Shown: in pieces, positions 26,501 to 41,500 of the stretch
Layout: the number at the start of each line of letters is the position of its first letter
Numbering within the stretch: the stretch's first letter is position 1
Source of the DNA: Notospermus geniculatus
Lineage: Eukaryota; Nemertea; Pilidiophora; Heteronemertea; Lineidae
NCBI GenBank assembly: GCA_002633025.1
Contig: NMRB01000425.1
Span: 139,597-203,596, forward strand
Direction of reading: 5' to 3'
Length of the DNA: 64,000 nt
Program-made: the position numbers and the translations under genes
The notes under the pieces: generated by a model
What the model was told of the DNA's origin: nothing
The model's input: the letters and a program-made list of their open reading frames with translations, nothing else
Databases searched by the model: none

Positions 26501-29500
26501 TGCATCATATTTTGCGCAAACATTGTATGGAATGTAAAGGTTGATTCTTCAACATAAACAGAAGCTCATGGGCACCATGTGGAAGACTTGTCCTTGTTTC
26601 CCCTACCAAAATGCAGCATATGCCTTACTCAGGAGCACTGCTTCGATTATGCCTTAACACTGCCTCAAACTTACACCGATCATTACTGGTAGATTTATGA
26701 GGCATCAGTAGGCCTACAATCAGAATGCGATGACCATTGTCTTGTACTTGTTCCCCTACTAAAAAGTAGAATATGCCCCACTCAGGAACATTATCAAAAT
26801 GCATTAACCCTGCCTCAAAACACAACAGTACTGGTGCATATATGAGGTATTGGCACAGTCCATGTTTCGATCCAGGAAGTGCATGATGCAGGATTTCAAC
26901 ATCACAGAACTGTCTTCTTCCACTTAATTCACCTCAAGTGGTGCTTCTTGAAATCCTGGAATAAGTTGTTTTCTGTGTATTCAATTGAGGAAATTCAATC
27001 TTGCTCATCCTCATCCTGATTTTATAAAAAAGCCTTGTAAAAAACCTTATTATTCTTTAATGGATGGTGCATTTACAATTTAGCAAAACCCTCACTGAAT
27101 TTTGTGATCACCATGGTAACCATTCATGATGGTAAAAATCAAATTCTCGCAATAAACTTCTCAATTTCAAGATCATTTACGCTGCAAAATTCGATCCGTT
27201 TGATTGCCGAGGGGAGTAGTGAAATTTCACCGCAAATTATCTCGCCACCCGAGTTTGACACGCAGCAGTGATTTATCAATGCCGGTACTTCTTCATTATT
27301 CCTGCACCGAATACAATCAGTTGCGGCTGATTGGGTCCACGACACTTCAGCTACGAGCTGCTGTCGAAGCACCCGTACGACTTGACCAATTAATGAAACA
27401 GCTCATTGGAGAGTTAAAAATTATCATAAAAATTAAAATTTTAGTTTGCTATGATTCTTTGCCTTTGATAGGACCCAAAGGAATAATTGCCAGTTACGGT
27501 TGGTTGATAGTCTCGAAGATAAATCTTACCTCATTGGAGATTTTGTTGCATCAAATTGCATTCAATTTGCTGCTGGCAATGTTGTAAAATATCTCTAACG
27601 ATGTCATTTGGCCATTTGAGGATTGGGGCTTGATTTGAGAAATGATGTTGTGATTAAGATTTGATGAAACGAGTAGCAATGAAAGTTAAATAACATCTTC
27701 ATTGTGCCAGACGTAAATTGAGATTTGCTGTGAGGGCAGATACTGATAGACAGCTTGATGAGCTATTCTGTAAAGCAAAAAGAAGTCCGAACTTTGTGAA
27801 ACCTGCATCGACAGCCATGACAGTCAGTGCGATTGATGCCTCCTGCCATGCTGCCCTCAGTTTCGGTAGAGTGTTGGGCCAAGCAGCCTTGCCCATTTCT
27901 GGGGTGACCGGCAACGAGGAGAGATGCTGTTCCAAGAGAGGGTGACATGATGTCCTTGTATTTCCTCCGTACTGTCATAAAATTAATGCAGTGGGTACAA
28001 TCTCCTTCACGATTGCCCGCTGTTACTACATCCATACTAAACTGTCATCTGATCTATGACAAGATGCGTATAATTCACAAAAACTGTGCTGGATATTGAC
28101 GAAGTGCATCTCAACTCGGATGGGATATTTACTACGCTACTACGTTCCAATAGTTCGCTAAGGAGCTATTCTGTAGCTCATGTGCACAAGTCAATACGGT
28201 GCTTGATCTCCTTAAATTCTTTGAAATGATCCAAGAGGAGTCTTGTATTTCATTGATTTGCTTGCATCATGCAACTGCAGAAATTCTGGTGCTCATGCAG
28301 GCTCACTGGTTTTTGTGATCTCAGTTACAAGGGACCAGTGTTGATTTCTTGCAAATACAACAGCGTGATTTCGTCCAACTGCCAGAAGCTGGTAGCACCT
28401 GGGACTCAAGCTCATGACTGGGGCCCGGCCCCACAACCTTACCAATTCTGCAGATAGCGAAACATCCTTGATTTTGCGAAGAAACCAAAATGACAGCTCA
28501 GTTCCTCCAAATGATCCTCGCAGACCGTGGGAATGTGATAGCTCAGAGCAGTTATCAAGTCCGCAAGTGGACCAAGTTCATTCTATCTTAAAATACTGTA
28601 GATGCCTTTGCGGTATGATGGCTGTTCTATCTGAAGTAGCCATTGAGATAATATCCTAGAGCGCGTCTGTTCACTGCTGGGATCTAGCTACCTCTAGATT
28701 AAAAAACTCAAGCCCGAGATACGTCAGCATCATCCGCGATATATCTCTCAGTTACTATGTTTACTACGTTTCCTACTATTCACCTAAAGCAATACTAGCT
28801 GTTGTAAATTTGTAGATGGTATCATGTACTTACATCATGCTTTTGTCAGAGGGCTTTATCTTGCAGTATATTAGCTTATTTGCAGTCCTACTGCTCAGGA
28901 TGCCAGCTGGGTTTGTTTGAAATGAACTGAATGCTGTCTCTTAGTGTATAAATGAAATCAGAGAAGAGTTGTATGTTGAACACCAACCACCTTGGGGAAC
29001 ACTTCTACTTGATGGAATCAAACAATGTAAGGGATCATCTCAGGTTGCAGTTGATGCCAATTTATGGAATTGAGATGACCAGTTCCATCTTGCCTTCTCT
29101 GTCATCTTTCTGTCGGTTAATGCCCAGCAGTGATTTTTTTGCCTTCTCTGTCTTCTTTCTGTCTGTTGATGCCGAGCAGTGATCTTGCCTTCTCTGTCTT
29201 CTTTCTGTCTGTTGATCCTGAGCAGTGATCTGGCCTTTTCTGTCATCTTTCTATCTCTTGATGCCGAGCAGTGATCTTAATTGCCTTAGCTGTCATCTTT
29301 CTGTCTGTTGATGCCGAGCAGCGATCTTGCCTTCTCTGTCTTCTTTCTGTCTGTTGATGTCGTGCAGTGATCTTGCCTTCTCCTGTCTTCGTTCTGTCTG
29401 TTGATGCCCAGCAGTGTGATCTTGCCTTCTCGGTCATCTTTCTGTCTGTTGATGCCCAGCAGTGATCTGGCTGTCTCTGTCTTCTTTCTGTCTGTTGATG

Positions 29501-32500
29501 CCGCGCAGTGATCTTGCCTTCTCTGTCTTCTTTCTGTCTGTTGATGCCGAGCAGTGATCTTGCCTTCTCTGTCTTCTTTCTGTCTGTTGATGCTGAGCAG
29601 CGATCTTGCCTTCTCTATCATCTTTCTGCCTCTTGATGCTGAGCAGATTGATCTTGCCTACGTCATCATTCTCAGTGATTTGAGGATGAGCAGGGATTTA
29701 TCTCCTCAACAATTTCAGCCCCTTCTCTCAAGTTGACAAAATGGGCTGTGTGCCTCAGGCATTGAAGAACAGTGATCTCTAGAAAGCATTCAAAGGACCA
29801 AAGGAACTGCTTTAGTAAGATTGAAGGAAGGTGATGAAGTAATGTTTACATGAGGAACAAGATCATCGAAGTGCAACAAAGTGATGTTTGAATTCCAAAC
29901 AAACAAAGTGCAGAACATGGTTGTTCAGTTTTCTTGCAGGCAGTTGTATGCTGTTCTTCAGAAGAAGATGCTGGACAAAATGTTTCTGGCATGTTTTGAT
30001 TTCAATTGAACGAAATGAAAACACTTTCAACTTGTTCGACTTGCATCTTCATGAATGGTAACATAGATGAGGTGACGTGTGGCAAACTTGAGGTATGTTT
30101 ACTACGAAAGTCTGTCTGTAGTTAAGATGATTTAAAGTCTTTGCTTTCATCATCTAGTCTGCACCTTGCAGTTGATTTTATAATTAAACCAAACTTTTTA
30201 TACGCCACTGGGAAATTCCTGCTCGTTTTTCCATGATGAGTGTAAAAAACATAGTTTGCTCAAGGTAGCTATTCGGAATGCTCAATTCACCTGCTAACAA
30301 AGTGATCATCTGTTGTAGGTTAGGAAGCTACCAGTAGGCATGCCATTCGGCTGTCAGGGAGCAGGTTGAACTAGACTAAAAAACATCAGTCATCACACCC
30401 CAAATTTCTTCCTTACCACCCAATGGTGGTGTAAAGGTGATGTTAGGATATGTCTCAATTTTGAAACTTGTAGGTGGGGCAGTTTGGCCTTCGTGATATC
30501 TTGGGAGTTAGCTTATAACTTGAAAGATGTGGATGAACTTCTTAAGTTCCTGATTTGTGTAGAGAGAAATCAAGATTGTAAAATGATCTCATCAAGTCAT
30601 TAATTAGTGCTCGTTATGAGTTAACCTGGAGTGCTTGATGACAGGTGAGTTGTTTGCTATGAAAAAAGACAATGGATCATATGTGCAGTATGTGCAATAT
30701 TGAGCTGACAAGCTTTGAAAGACTGGTCGAGATTTAATACAGTCTGGTACACATATTGATAAAAGTATTGATTATCTTCATCAAATACTAGGTCAATTGT
30801 CCAGTCCGCTTCTTGACTATAGATGAGATCAAACTTCGTAATTAGGTCATTGCCATGGATAATTCGCGCATGCGCATTTTGCCGTTTTCCTTGGTCCAAG
30901 CCGGAAGTCGATGTTTTAATGGCTTTCAACGAAGGATTTGCCCGGTGGGTCGCACATTTTGCCGTTTTCTGTGGGCTTTTCGCCCAGCTTTGTGTTTGTA
31001 AGTGTGTGTGTCCTCGACATAATCACCTGGTGCTCCTGAAAATCGTTACCATCATGAAAATCGGGTGAGATTTATAGAAAAATTCGCCCAGGTTGGGTCT
31101 CCGAATGGGCAAAAATGGCGATGCACGTGGCCGGTCGATCCCGAATTCACCCCTTTCTACGCTCAAACTTTGGGAAACCAGCGGGGAAACCAGTGATTTT
31201 TCCGTTCCTCAACTGTTACCAGACCCGTTCACAGTGTAATTAAGGGCTCCCCTGCAGAAATATCGAAGAGAACCACCAAAAATGCTGCCGATTGCCGGAA
31301 TCCTTCGTTGAAACCAATGTAAACACACCAGCCTCCGCGTTGTCAAGGAAAATGGCTACTGCGCATGTGCGGGTTGCCAAGAAATCGCCATGACGTCATA
31401 AACGACGACCTAATTTGAACTGATCTATAACTATTAAATACTACCTGGAGAACAAAAATGTGAGGTGGCTGGTAAATTTTTGGGATTCGATCACCACTGG
31501 AACAAGAGAAGGCCTATTTTAACCATTGTGATCCTGCAATAGTTGCCTCCTGGGCCCAGAAGCAGTTAGCATTGGTGCACCGTTGGCTTAAAATGGACAT
31601 CAGTTGCTTGATGTAGGTACAGCTCTTTTGGCTAGAGGCTCTCGAATTGAAGAAGCCTTTGACAGATACTAATGGGCAATGACTCAACATCTGCAATCTT
31701 TCATGATGAACTTTTGATGATTTTATATGAAAATGACGGGTGAAAATAAGGCCTAATTAAAATCCTTAATGGTTTGTCTTCATTTAAATGCATGAAAATG
31801 ACAATATTCCATATTTGTGTGCTTGCCAAGCACTTCAAAACAGAGCAAGTTATATAATTCAGCAAATAAACTTTAATAGAAGAATCTCATGCAACTCATT
31901 AGAAGTCAAAACAGTACAATTTCGCAGAATTTTGCAATCAATTTGTATGTGAAGCACCTTCTACTGAAATGATGAAAGTTCAATAAAAAATTTGAAGATG
32001 CAAAGATTCAAGAAATACCAGTCAATTCAAGTTCACGACGACTGAGTATTTCTTTTTTATCTCCACTATCTCCTCTTTCTCCGTCTGTTGGTTCATTTCC
32101 CAGGCACGTACGCACACTGCTGCCATGTTATGCAGGAGAAGCCACTTTTTGCAATATTACGTTCATCTGTAGTACAACTCAACGTAATGGCTCACCACTT
32201 TACTATGTCAATGAACATTGGAGTTCCTTGATCATCCAAGCAGTGCGTCCAATAGGAAGAGTTGGCAAGTTAATTTATGCAGTGGTAAGAGGAACTGGAT
32301 GCATCAAAGAAATGGGTTGCATATTGCATCGATGGGTTGATGTCAGCTTCCCAACACCATGCATACCTCTGCTAAATTAGCTTTGTAAAGCCACATAGCA
32401 TATATACTACCAGCACTCCAAGTGAATAGGTAATGGAAAACACCATTGCATTGATTAGTTGGTGCTAATGCAGCAGGTAATGAAAAGCACCATTGTTTCA

Positions 32501-35500
32501 GCTGGTGCTCAATACAGTAGGTAATGGAAAGCACCAGTTTGAGCTGGTGCTTAATACATTAAGTAATGGAAAGCACCAGTTTCAGCTGGTGCTTAAATGC
32601 ATTAGGTAAGGAAGACACTTTTGCTTCAATTGGTGCTGCAGCAGACAGTGGAAGGCACCATTGTTTCAGGTAGTGTTAGATGCAGTAGGTTGTGGAAAGT
32701 TGGTGCTTTAATGCAGTAGGTAAAGGAAAGCTCCTTTGTTTCATTTGGTGCTTGATGAAGTAGGTAATGGTGGGTAAAATGCATCAAAAAGCCATTGGCT
32801 GAATATTTTACTCCACTGTGTGTATTTGGCTCGTAAGATACCAAATGCCCATCGGGAAAAACCCTACTACACGAGGAACGATATTGGCAGAGGTCCAGTT
32901 GTAGTAGCGGAGAAAAATGAACGTAATGAACGTGGGAATGGTGCCAGATTTTTAGATGAATTTCTCCGAGATTCAGCATAAGAGATGATTTGTCTAATTC
33001 AGTGCAATTACCTTTGAATGCCAATGAGGCATTGCAAATTGAAAACGTTGGCAATGAATGAATGAGATTCTTCTGGATGCAGCCCTAGGGACAGTAACCC
33101 TTGTGATGGTTCAGAGAGTCTTCCACTGCTTGTAGGTAGACAAAAACTTCAGTAGCCTGGTGTACAGAAAAAGGAGCAGAGGGTGGTGAGAAGGTACCGT
33201 AATATCTTCCTAATGAAGTTGGAATGGATGATGAACATTTTCATTCAAAACAATGGTAAATGGGAAGTGACCCTTCAAAAATCCTGACAATGATATGTGC
33301 AGAATGTCATCACATGTACAGATGTGGTGTTGCCTGCTTTAGGTACAACTGGGTCCATTTGAAAGTAGCCTGGCAGAGATGTGTAATGCACTTCCCAGGA
33401 CATGAGCAGAACTCAGATTTAGTCATTTCGGCTGCTCATTCTGAATCATAGAATATTGAGGCGGTACTAGAGCACATCATCGATAATGTCCCATCTGGTA
33501 TTCATAATAGGTGACATTCATAAAAACCGACATGCTCATACCAACTTAATAAACCAGAATATTTTATCATCCATCCCGAGACATTTATAATTCTCAGCCT
33601 TCATGATGTAAATACACTTTGTTCATTTGTTGGGGGCATGTTATTGGCATGTGTGTCACGTTTCATGGTTCCTAGAGTTGCAGGTTCGTTGCTTCCATCT
33701 GCATGGCTCTCAGCAGCAAAAATGCAACTCTTGTTTGTATCGATGTTAAATTGGCCATCAACTGATCCATCTAATGCTTATTACACCTGTAATAAGGAAT
33801 TCTACTACAGCTTACTATGATTTGCACACTTCAATAGTGATTGGCGTTGTTACGAGAAACACATTGCAAGGTAGAATGGTTGTACTTTGCGGTTTCTTCT
33901 TCGTGTTTGTTGCTGTTCCTTTGATGGTTTCCAGAATTCAAAACACGAAGATACTGCAGATGCTGTTAAAGTCTGATTTAACAGTATCTCTGTGAGGTAC
34001 ACCAGTGGCCTACATCATGAAGAGTTTGTGAAATGCCATTCATAGTAAGTTGTTACAGGTTCATTTAGTGTTTTGTTGGTGTGTTTCTTCTCACGGGTGT
34101 CTACAAAATGAAGATTGAAGAATAAAGAATCTATTCTACAAAATGTACGGGTTGAGGAAGGAAGTTTGAAAAATGAAGAATCTATAAAATAAAGATTGCA
34201 GAATGAAGAATCTTTCTTTGAGTGCACCTTCTTCTGATTTGGCAAATTTGCTATGTTTCATTGTATTACTTGATGCAACCCTTGCACACATGTTGGTTGC
34301 CTACTTAATCAAATCTTCTCCCTAATATGCATTTCTGTGACAGTTTAAAAGTTAAGCCGCAAATCTCTTTGAAGTAAGCTGGCCAAATGGAAATACTAGG
34401 TAATCCAATTAAATGGTGTTTAGAGAGTAAAAATCGGATGAAAAAATGCTCAAAGCGGAAGTATTCAATGGGATTCTCGCAAACAAGATGAATCAGTCTT
34501 TTTACTATCGTTTTACAAATCGTATGAAAAAAACTCCCATACCCTTGAGATATGAAATGATCTAAGAGCATTTTATTGTCCTGTTAATCTTGATGGTTTG
34601 ATACGAGGCCGTAGCATAGCAAATGTGATGCTGGTTCCCTTTGGCATTTCGTTCAGTCACAGCGACCAGTTTTGCCGATTATCACTGGTTTATGGCTGAG
34701 TTATGATATCTTGTGTGATAGGCAGGCTGCTGGATGTCTTTCCCTGGGGGTACTGTGAAAAACATAGATTTTTTGTTCATCGGCAATAGCCTTGGCAATT
34801 GAACTGCTGAGAAGGCTTTGACAGCTGTTAAGGTCATGAAAGGAAATCAATGAAGTGTCGTAGTGTACAACATCATCAGCAGCTGTCATATGATCTGATG
34901 CGCTTCTAGTTTGTCAATTGCAACTCTAATTAGTGATCAATAGAAATAAACATTGAAAAAATACAAGTCAAAAAGTGCTTTGACAATAGGGATCAGATGG
35001 GGCAACAGTCAAGGCCTTCATCCACAAGAAAATGAAATTTTACTGCCAACATGCTGTCAAAGGTGCATAAAATCCTGGAGTGGATAAATGCCTGAAATCT
35101 TCGTCTTTGTGTCTTTGATTACGCTGAGTATGCCAGCTGGGCATGGTATGAACTACATTTAAAGCCAGCACTCAAGTCGAAACAGGATTTCTGACGAGCA
35201 GATCAAAGTTGTCTTGTCTTCCCGATAAGAACACCCTTTGCGTTTAGAAGAGCACGCACCATAATCCAGCATTGTAAACTTTTTTCTTCCATTTTGCTTG
35301 TTACGTGAAATTCAGTTCGAAGGCCACAGTTTTCTTTCCTTGTTGCTGCTAATAGCTACTCCCTGCTGTGAAGATGGCTCTGAACTTGTCTCTCAAGTTG
35401 ATCAGATTAAGGTTGACAAGAATTGTCGTTTAAAGCTTAGGGTTGGTGGATCACCTGCCTTGAAGGACTTCACCATTGTGAAGGGAGAGGGCCAATCTAA

Positions 35501-38500
35501 GAAGGTGAGAAAGTGGCAGAGAGGGTCTTATGGAAGTATAGAAGTTTTATAAGGTATATATATTTAGCCTTCGCCACTGTCCTTGTTAGGTGACCCTCCC
35601 TATGAATCCTTCAGTGAGGAGCTCAGACCATGGAGGATACGTCAGACTTCATCTCTGCTGATTCGTTTAATTTCTGGCGGAGATGGACAAAAAGGAGACC
35701 AGTTCGAAGTCTCTGTAATGTCTGCCTTGCTTTGATGTTCGTGACTGTTCTGCTGATCGAGTATGCCCTCTACCCTTGCCAAAACAGGAGCACAGTTAGG
35801 TGTCAATTTCTTGTGTGCAGAAATGACCACTGGTCATGCTGTGTCCAAAATGATGGTGTGATTTCTCCAACCTGCAGTTCTACTTCATTAAATTCGATCA
35901 AACGGCTGGACCATTCAGAGGATTAATCGCACAAATGGTCGTTCAACTTGTTCAAGTCGTTGACAACAGTTCATTATACTTGCTTAATTGGCGACACTTT
36001 CATGATCAGAAGAAGATGGCGAGTGATGTTGTGAATGTGGCACCTGAACTACGGAGTCCTGAGCGAGGGGACAATGTGAAGTGGACAGAAGGACCATCAG
36101 TAATTACATTACAAACAGCTGGGCGGTTATATTTGGCTCATTTTCATGCAAGACAATAGTAGATTTAGGTCACAATTGTCCTTGACTAGTGGCCGGTGTT
36201 TCTCCCTTGCTCAGATGGATGCTTAGTATTGTTCTGTTGATATGCGACCATTCTCCGGCAGGAAATGCTCCGTCAGTGTCCGTGTCATCTCCAGCCCCGA
36301 GGCTATATGACACAGATCGAACTTATCATGTCGTTGATATTAGCTCTAACTTCTGAATCGTTGGAAGATGACCTCTGACTTTGCTATTGGCTCTTTTCAA
36401 TTGAATGTTGGTACCCGTGGAGGGTCCACCCCTATTGCTCATTTGAACGTCCAAGCTTTGTGAAGATGGTGGTCCATTAGCTGTTTGGGAAGATTTTCAT
36501 TAACTTCATCATGGGGCTTGGGCCTCGAGGAAACAGAAGACACTTGAGATGCAGGTACTTAGAGTGCTGTGGACACTAATCTACAACCATTGGAGTACCA
36601 TCATCTGACCAAGCGTCATAGCTACAGCATCAACAGTGCTGTCAACAAGGATTTGAGTGTCTCTCCCATCCTCAGCACCTGACAGCCCTGGACATAAGAC
36701 ATTGTCCAGTTGAGCCAACCAGCACCAGAAGAAAGAACCAGCCTCAGCTGTGGGACATCGAAGTTTATAAGATCAGGTCCCGATTTGTGTGTGACTTTCA
36801 TTTAAAAACCTGTGAACGTGAAATTTGTTGGCAAATAGGCTTTGGTTTTAATTCCACCTGCTAACAACATGGTTCTCTCCAACGGACACGGAACAGATGC
36901 TTTTGTGTCAGATTCACTCCATGGACCAACCTTTCTGACCCCTCTGAGCAGAGATGTCTCCTATCGTTACAGAAAAGCTTTGGTTTCAATTGATAGTGTG
37001 GACTAATTAAGACCCTAAGGGACTTGTGATAGCTGAGACATCAGCAGATGAGCAGAGCTAATTAAAACAGTAACAGTTCAGATATTAGTTGTAGCTCCTT
37101 GACCTTGGTTTCAAAGGGGCTGTGGTGGAGAGACTATCCATGGCTTCTTCATGCTATGCTAAAGGAATTCTGCGTAGACTTTGTAGTGATGGTATAAAAC
37201 TGTCTGGTCATTATCGAATACCTTGGATTTGACCGTGCATGAGGACTCCACTGTACAAACAATTGAGATAATGACAAATGGTGTCCGTTAGCCACCCCTG
37301 TGGGGGAAGACAGGTGTATTCCTATTGTGTGTGCCCCTCTCTGTGGTTCACCCTTGTTCTCAATATCATAATTCATTATGTAAATTTCATATTTCTGCAA
37401 ACTACATGTAGTAAACAATAGATCGTGTTCATGAATTGCTGTTATCTCAAGCAGATCCATACACACCTCTAACATAGTCACAACTCATGGTCACGATACG
37501 ATTTTTACAAAGGGCGAATTGATGACCCCTATTTGCCCTGTCACCCCCTAGCATTGTTTGTTTTCACCGAGGGTGGAGTGTGTCAGGAATCATGTTTCAT
37601 ATCACTCAGGGTAGAGACTGTTGATATATTTCACAAATCTTTTGGCAATTTCTGCCTCTGGGATATCCCAATGGCAAGAAAGTCAGACACGCAACGTTCA
37701 AACACCCAGTCTGCCATAGCATTGAACTTCTGCTGGATTCATGATGCTCAATCCGACACTGGATTTGAACCCTGGGACCTCATGACTGATAGCCAGAGAC
37801 CCACCACTAGCCCACCACAGCTCCTGACATCATGACCACCATGCTGTTCACTATTATCAAATGAATCTACACATCCAATTTTCCACTCAAAAAAATAACA
37901 ATGCACAAGTTTTGAATAATTAATTATTCCTGCCTTAAAAATACCACACTTCACACCAAACTTGATCAGATATGTCTAGGTACACTTTGAAACATTCTCG
38001 TTAGTTTTCAGTGTGGTTGAATTATGCAAGGGATGGCCACTCAAAAATATCTATGCTCATTCAGACGGAGTGCGAACAATTTCAGCCCTCCTCATGTCTG
38101 CTTCTGAAAATGTTAAATCTGGTATCTCCTCTTTCAAAGATAGTTAATAAATAATGGTGTATCGCTGAAAGTGTTGTCTGGTGATGATCGAGTTAAGTGT
38201 GTTTGTTTTTGGTAGACACTTTTTTGGCACTGGGCAAAATGCTTTTAAAATCTGGCATTTCTCTCTCAATTCACCATTCATTGGCATTATATTTCTCAAT
38301 TAGATGCCAAATGAAGTACACTGAACCATTTTAAACCAGTGTGATCATTCTGAAAGAATTCATCAAAGACCTCTCCTGTAGCCCATGTTGATTTAAGATC
38401 ATATTGACAGCAAGGTGTTTCAAACTTGAGTGAATGTTCACTCAGTGCACACTATATGGGTTCAATAACTTCTGTCTTCACCTGACCCGCCCCTGGGGTC

Positions 38501-41500
38501 TTGTTATTCGAGGTGTACTCTTGCACTTTGTCCACATAGGCCTTAGCTCTTCTCAATATCATTTACCCGGTGTTCATATGCTCTGCTTTGAGGGGCAGGG
38601 CTGACTTTGGCATATCAGCCAAGTTCTGTTGCTTATTGGGCATTTTAAGTGGTATGAATCCCACTTCTCATCCAAGATGGCCACCACAGCAGCCATCTTG
38701 GAATTCAAGTTGGTTTGCTGATAATGGTTTACAGCCCGCCTTTCTGTCAATTACTGCCATTGCTGATCTCAGATGGATGTTGGAACACTAGCAGATTTTC
38801 AATCCCATTTTCCTTTGGAATATTCCCTGTTCGTTTTGAAATAGGATGAGAACGTCCATGTTTGGCCTACTTAAATAGGCTTGCATGGTCAGGGCGGAGA
38901 CTGACAATGTTCTCAGTCTATCTCCAGTACCTACATTAACAGTCAGGTCCGACAAACGTAGGTGAAGACTGTATGAGAGGAGCATATAAGCCCATAGCAT
39001 CTTATCCACAAGTACAAACCGAGAGAAAAGAACTCTGCAGCCGCCTTTCTGGGAATTTGGAGAACCGTAGCACTGCTTGGGTATGTGGATCGCATCAGCC
39101 TTGATAAACGCCCAGCACAGCTGTGAACTGACAAGATTAAGAAATAAATTGGATCTCGATTCCTTTATCAATCATAACACGGGCAGAATCTCCATGCCGG
39201 TGGTTGCTGTTCTCCATTCAGCAGTTGAACGGCTGCAAGCAGAACTTGCCTCGCTCGTGGTGGCAAACGAATTTCAAGTGGATCAAGCCAATAAATTATT
39301 GTTTTGTATTAATTACTGCTCCGTGGATTAATTAAGTGCATGGTAGATGGTTTGATTTGTCGGTCAATGACTGGAGCAGTATGAAATAAGTGCTCAGCAA
39401 ACAGCTGACCCCGTGAAAACATCTGTCAGGTCTGCAACTTAAGCTGGCCGACATTCCACGGCAAACATCCAGAAACAGAGGATTGGAATATGAGTAAGAC
39501 ATCTTGACCTGGGCCATCATGTTCTTTGGTGTTGAACAAAATGTTGCCTGCGTGACATGGTGCACATGGTGCAAGTTCAGCATTTGATGAAGAGGGAGCA
39601 TCGAAACAATGACGTATTAAGATGAAACGTCTCGTTGCCCGCTCTCATCTCTCATGTGCTGCAGATGTAGAATTGAACCTGTACCGTAGTGGTGACGGGT
39701 GCGTCTTCGCTGAACCAGTTCTGTTACTTGTAGTGGAGGAGGCTGACCTACTGCAAACAGTGAATGAAAATTTGTGAGAGTTGCTATGATATTCCCCTAC
39801 CGCTATAATTCTGTTCCAGGGTGTGTTGCTCGTTGGAAGAGCGCTGTGTAAAGTTGCTGACTTCGGCATAGATTTTGAAGTTTTTCAATCCTAAACCTCC
39901 CAAAACAACAGTAGCTCGATCACAATTACAAACCAAGGCAATATTTTCTGGTGCTTCATGTAGTACTACTTGTACCCATCATAACATTGATCAATGCAAT
40001 GTTGACAAATGTTTAAATGTCACGTGTGCTGTCTTTCCATTGATGCAATAATTGCTACATTGCACCAAAGTACTTGAAGTGCTGTACTCAACGTCTACTG
40101 GACTCCTGCGGGGTCAAGTGATATATCCTGGCCACATGGCGTGTGCCTCCAATCTTTCTGATTACAGCTATCAACATGTCACTGCTGGCAGTACACGCGT
40201 ACCGCCACTCGCCGTTCATTAACATTATCTAGAGGTCCCTTGCGATTTTCAACTCAGGTTCAGATAACAGGCATCCTACTCGTATTGTTAACCCTTCCTG
40301 AGGAGCCAGGGGGTGTAGTGATTTGGGTCTCCAACTTCTAGTGGTCACATGTCCCGGGTTTGAATCCACTGTGGCTTGAGACGTTGGGCAAGTCTCTTTG
40401 CCGTACTGGCCTCTCTCCACCCAGGTGTATAAATGGTACCGGTCAGAAATGCAGAATGAGCAGCCCATCCGAGTTCTACTGATATCAGACTATAAACCCA
40501 AACTTTTAACTTTTTAGGTTTCACTAATTTTAGGAAGTTTTCATTAAAATTCCAAAACGGTGACAAACAGAACTGGATATTCTTGCACAGCCATGCCCAC
40601 ATACCACTCAGTTCTGGACTCATTTGATGATGTGGCACTCCGGTGTGAAATTTGAAAACTGAGGTGAAATATGCTTTTGGCCCTCATCCTGTTGAGAATT
40701 GCTGATGAGAGTGAAATGTACCCGGACACATGCAAGGTGTAGTAAACAACAAACAAGATAGTTGCAGGTGAACAAGAATCGAGAATCACTTGAGTTTGGA
40801 ATCTGCCTATCAGCCGCTGCATCCAGGCACGTTGCAGTGAAGAGAGATTTGTAACAAATTTGTTCTTGAATTAACATATTTATCATCAGGCGATACATGC
40901 GTACGTCATCAGTGGTGAAAGGAGCGATTCTTTTGGGTATTGAACTGGTAGTGGAGAGGTAGGCCTAGGCCTGGGCCAAGACTTCATTTTGCATCCTGGT
41001 TTCTTGCTATGCGGTGGCATAATTGTTAGCTGTGGACTCGTGATTGGAAGGTCGCGGGTTCGATCCCCGGCCGTGCCACTCTGTAACTCTCAACTGGCCT
41101 GAAATGTCCATCGTGTGCGCTATGTTGTGGCTGCCCTTTGGTTTCTACAGAAAGATTCTTAATCATAGGCTGGGGTAATAATGTGTGAAGCGCTTAGAGA
41201 GCGTAATACGCTATGAAGCGCTATATAAGAACTCACCATTATTCCACTTTTCAGTCACTCATGGCCTGATTGCGATGTTGTACTTGGATCCAAATATAAA
41301 AAACACAACCCCCTGCACAATGCTGCTGATAGCCTGCGTTTTCACTTTTTCCTTCAGTGGAGCTGCATTCCTTGCTCAGTTTGTGTTATCATCATCCCAG
41401 GGCAGTATCTTCTGCTTCAATGGAACCCCGATGGCTGTCAGGATGCCAATACTACAACATGCCAATAGTACTACTATGGGCTGTTGTTTGTTGTGGCTCA

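Noticed and set aside
29040-29621. Arg/Lys-rich ORFs on the - strand
   Set aside because: They are frames through a 46-bp minisatellite, which shifts frame every unit.
28526-32938. CGTGGGAA matches (28526, 32931) as Su(H)/RBPJ sites in Jagged intron 1
   Set aside because: Eight-base matches to a degenerate consensus are expected several times by chance in 64 kb, and no clustering was seen.
41044-41080. Possible tRNA gene around GGGTTCGATCCC
   Set aside because: It is followed by a SINE body and LINE-like tail, so it is a retroposon.
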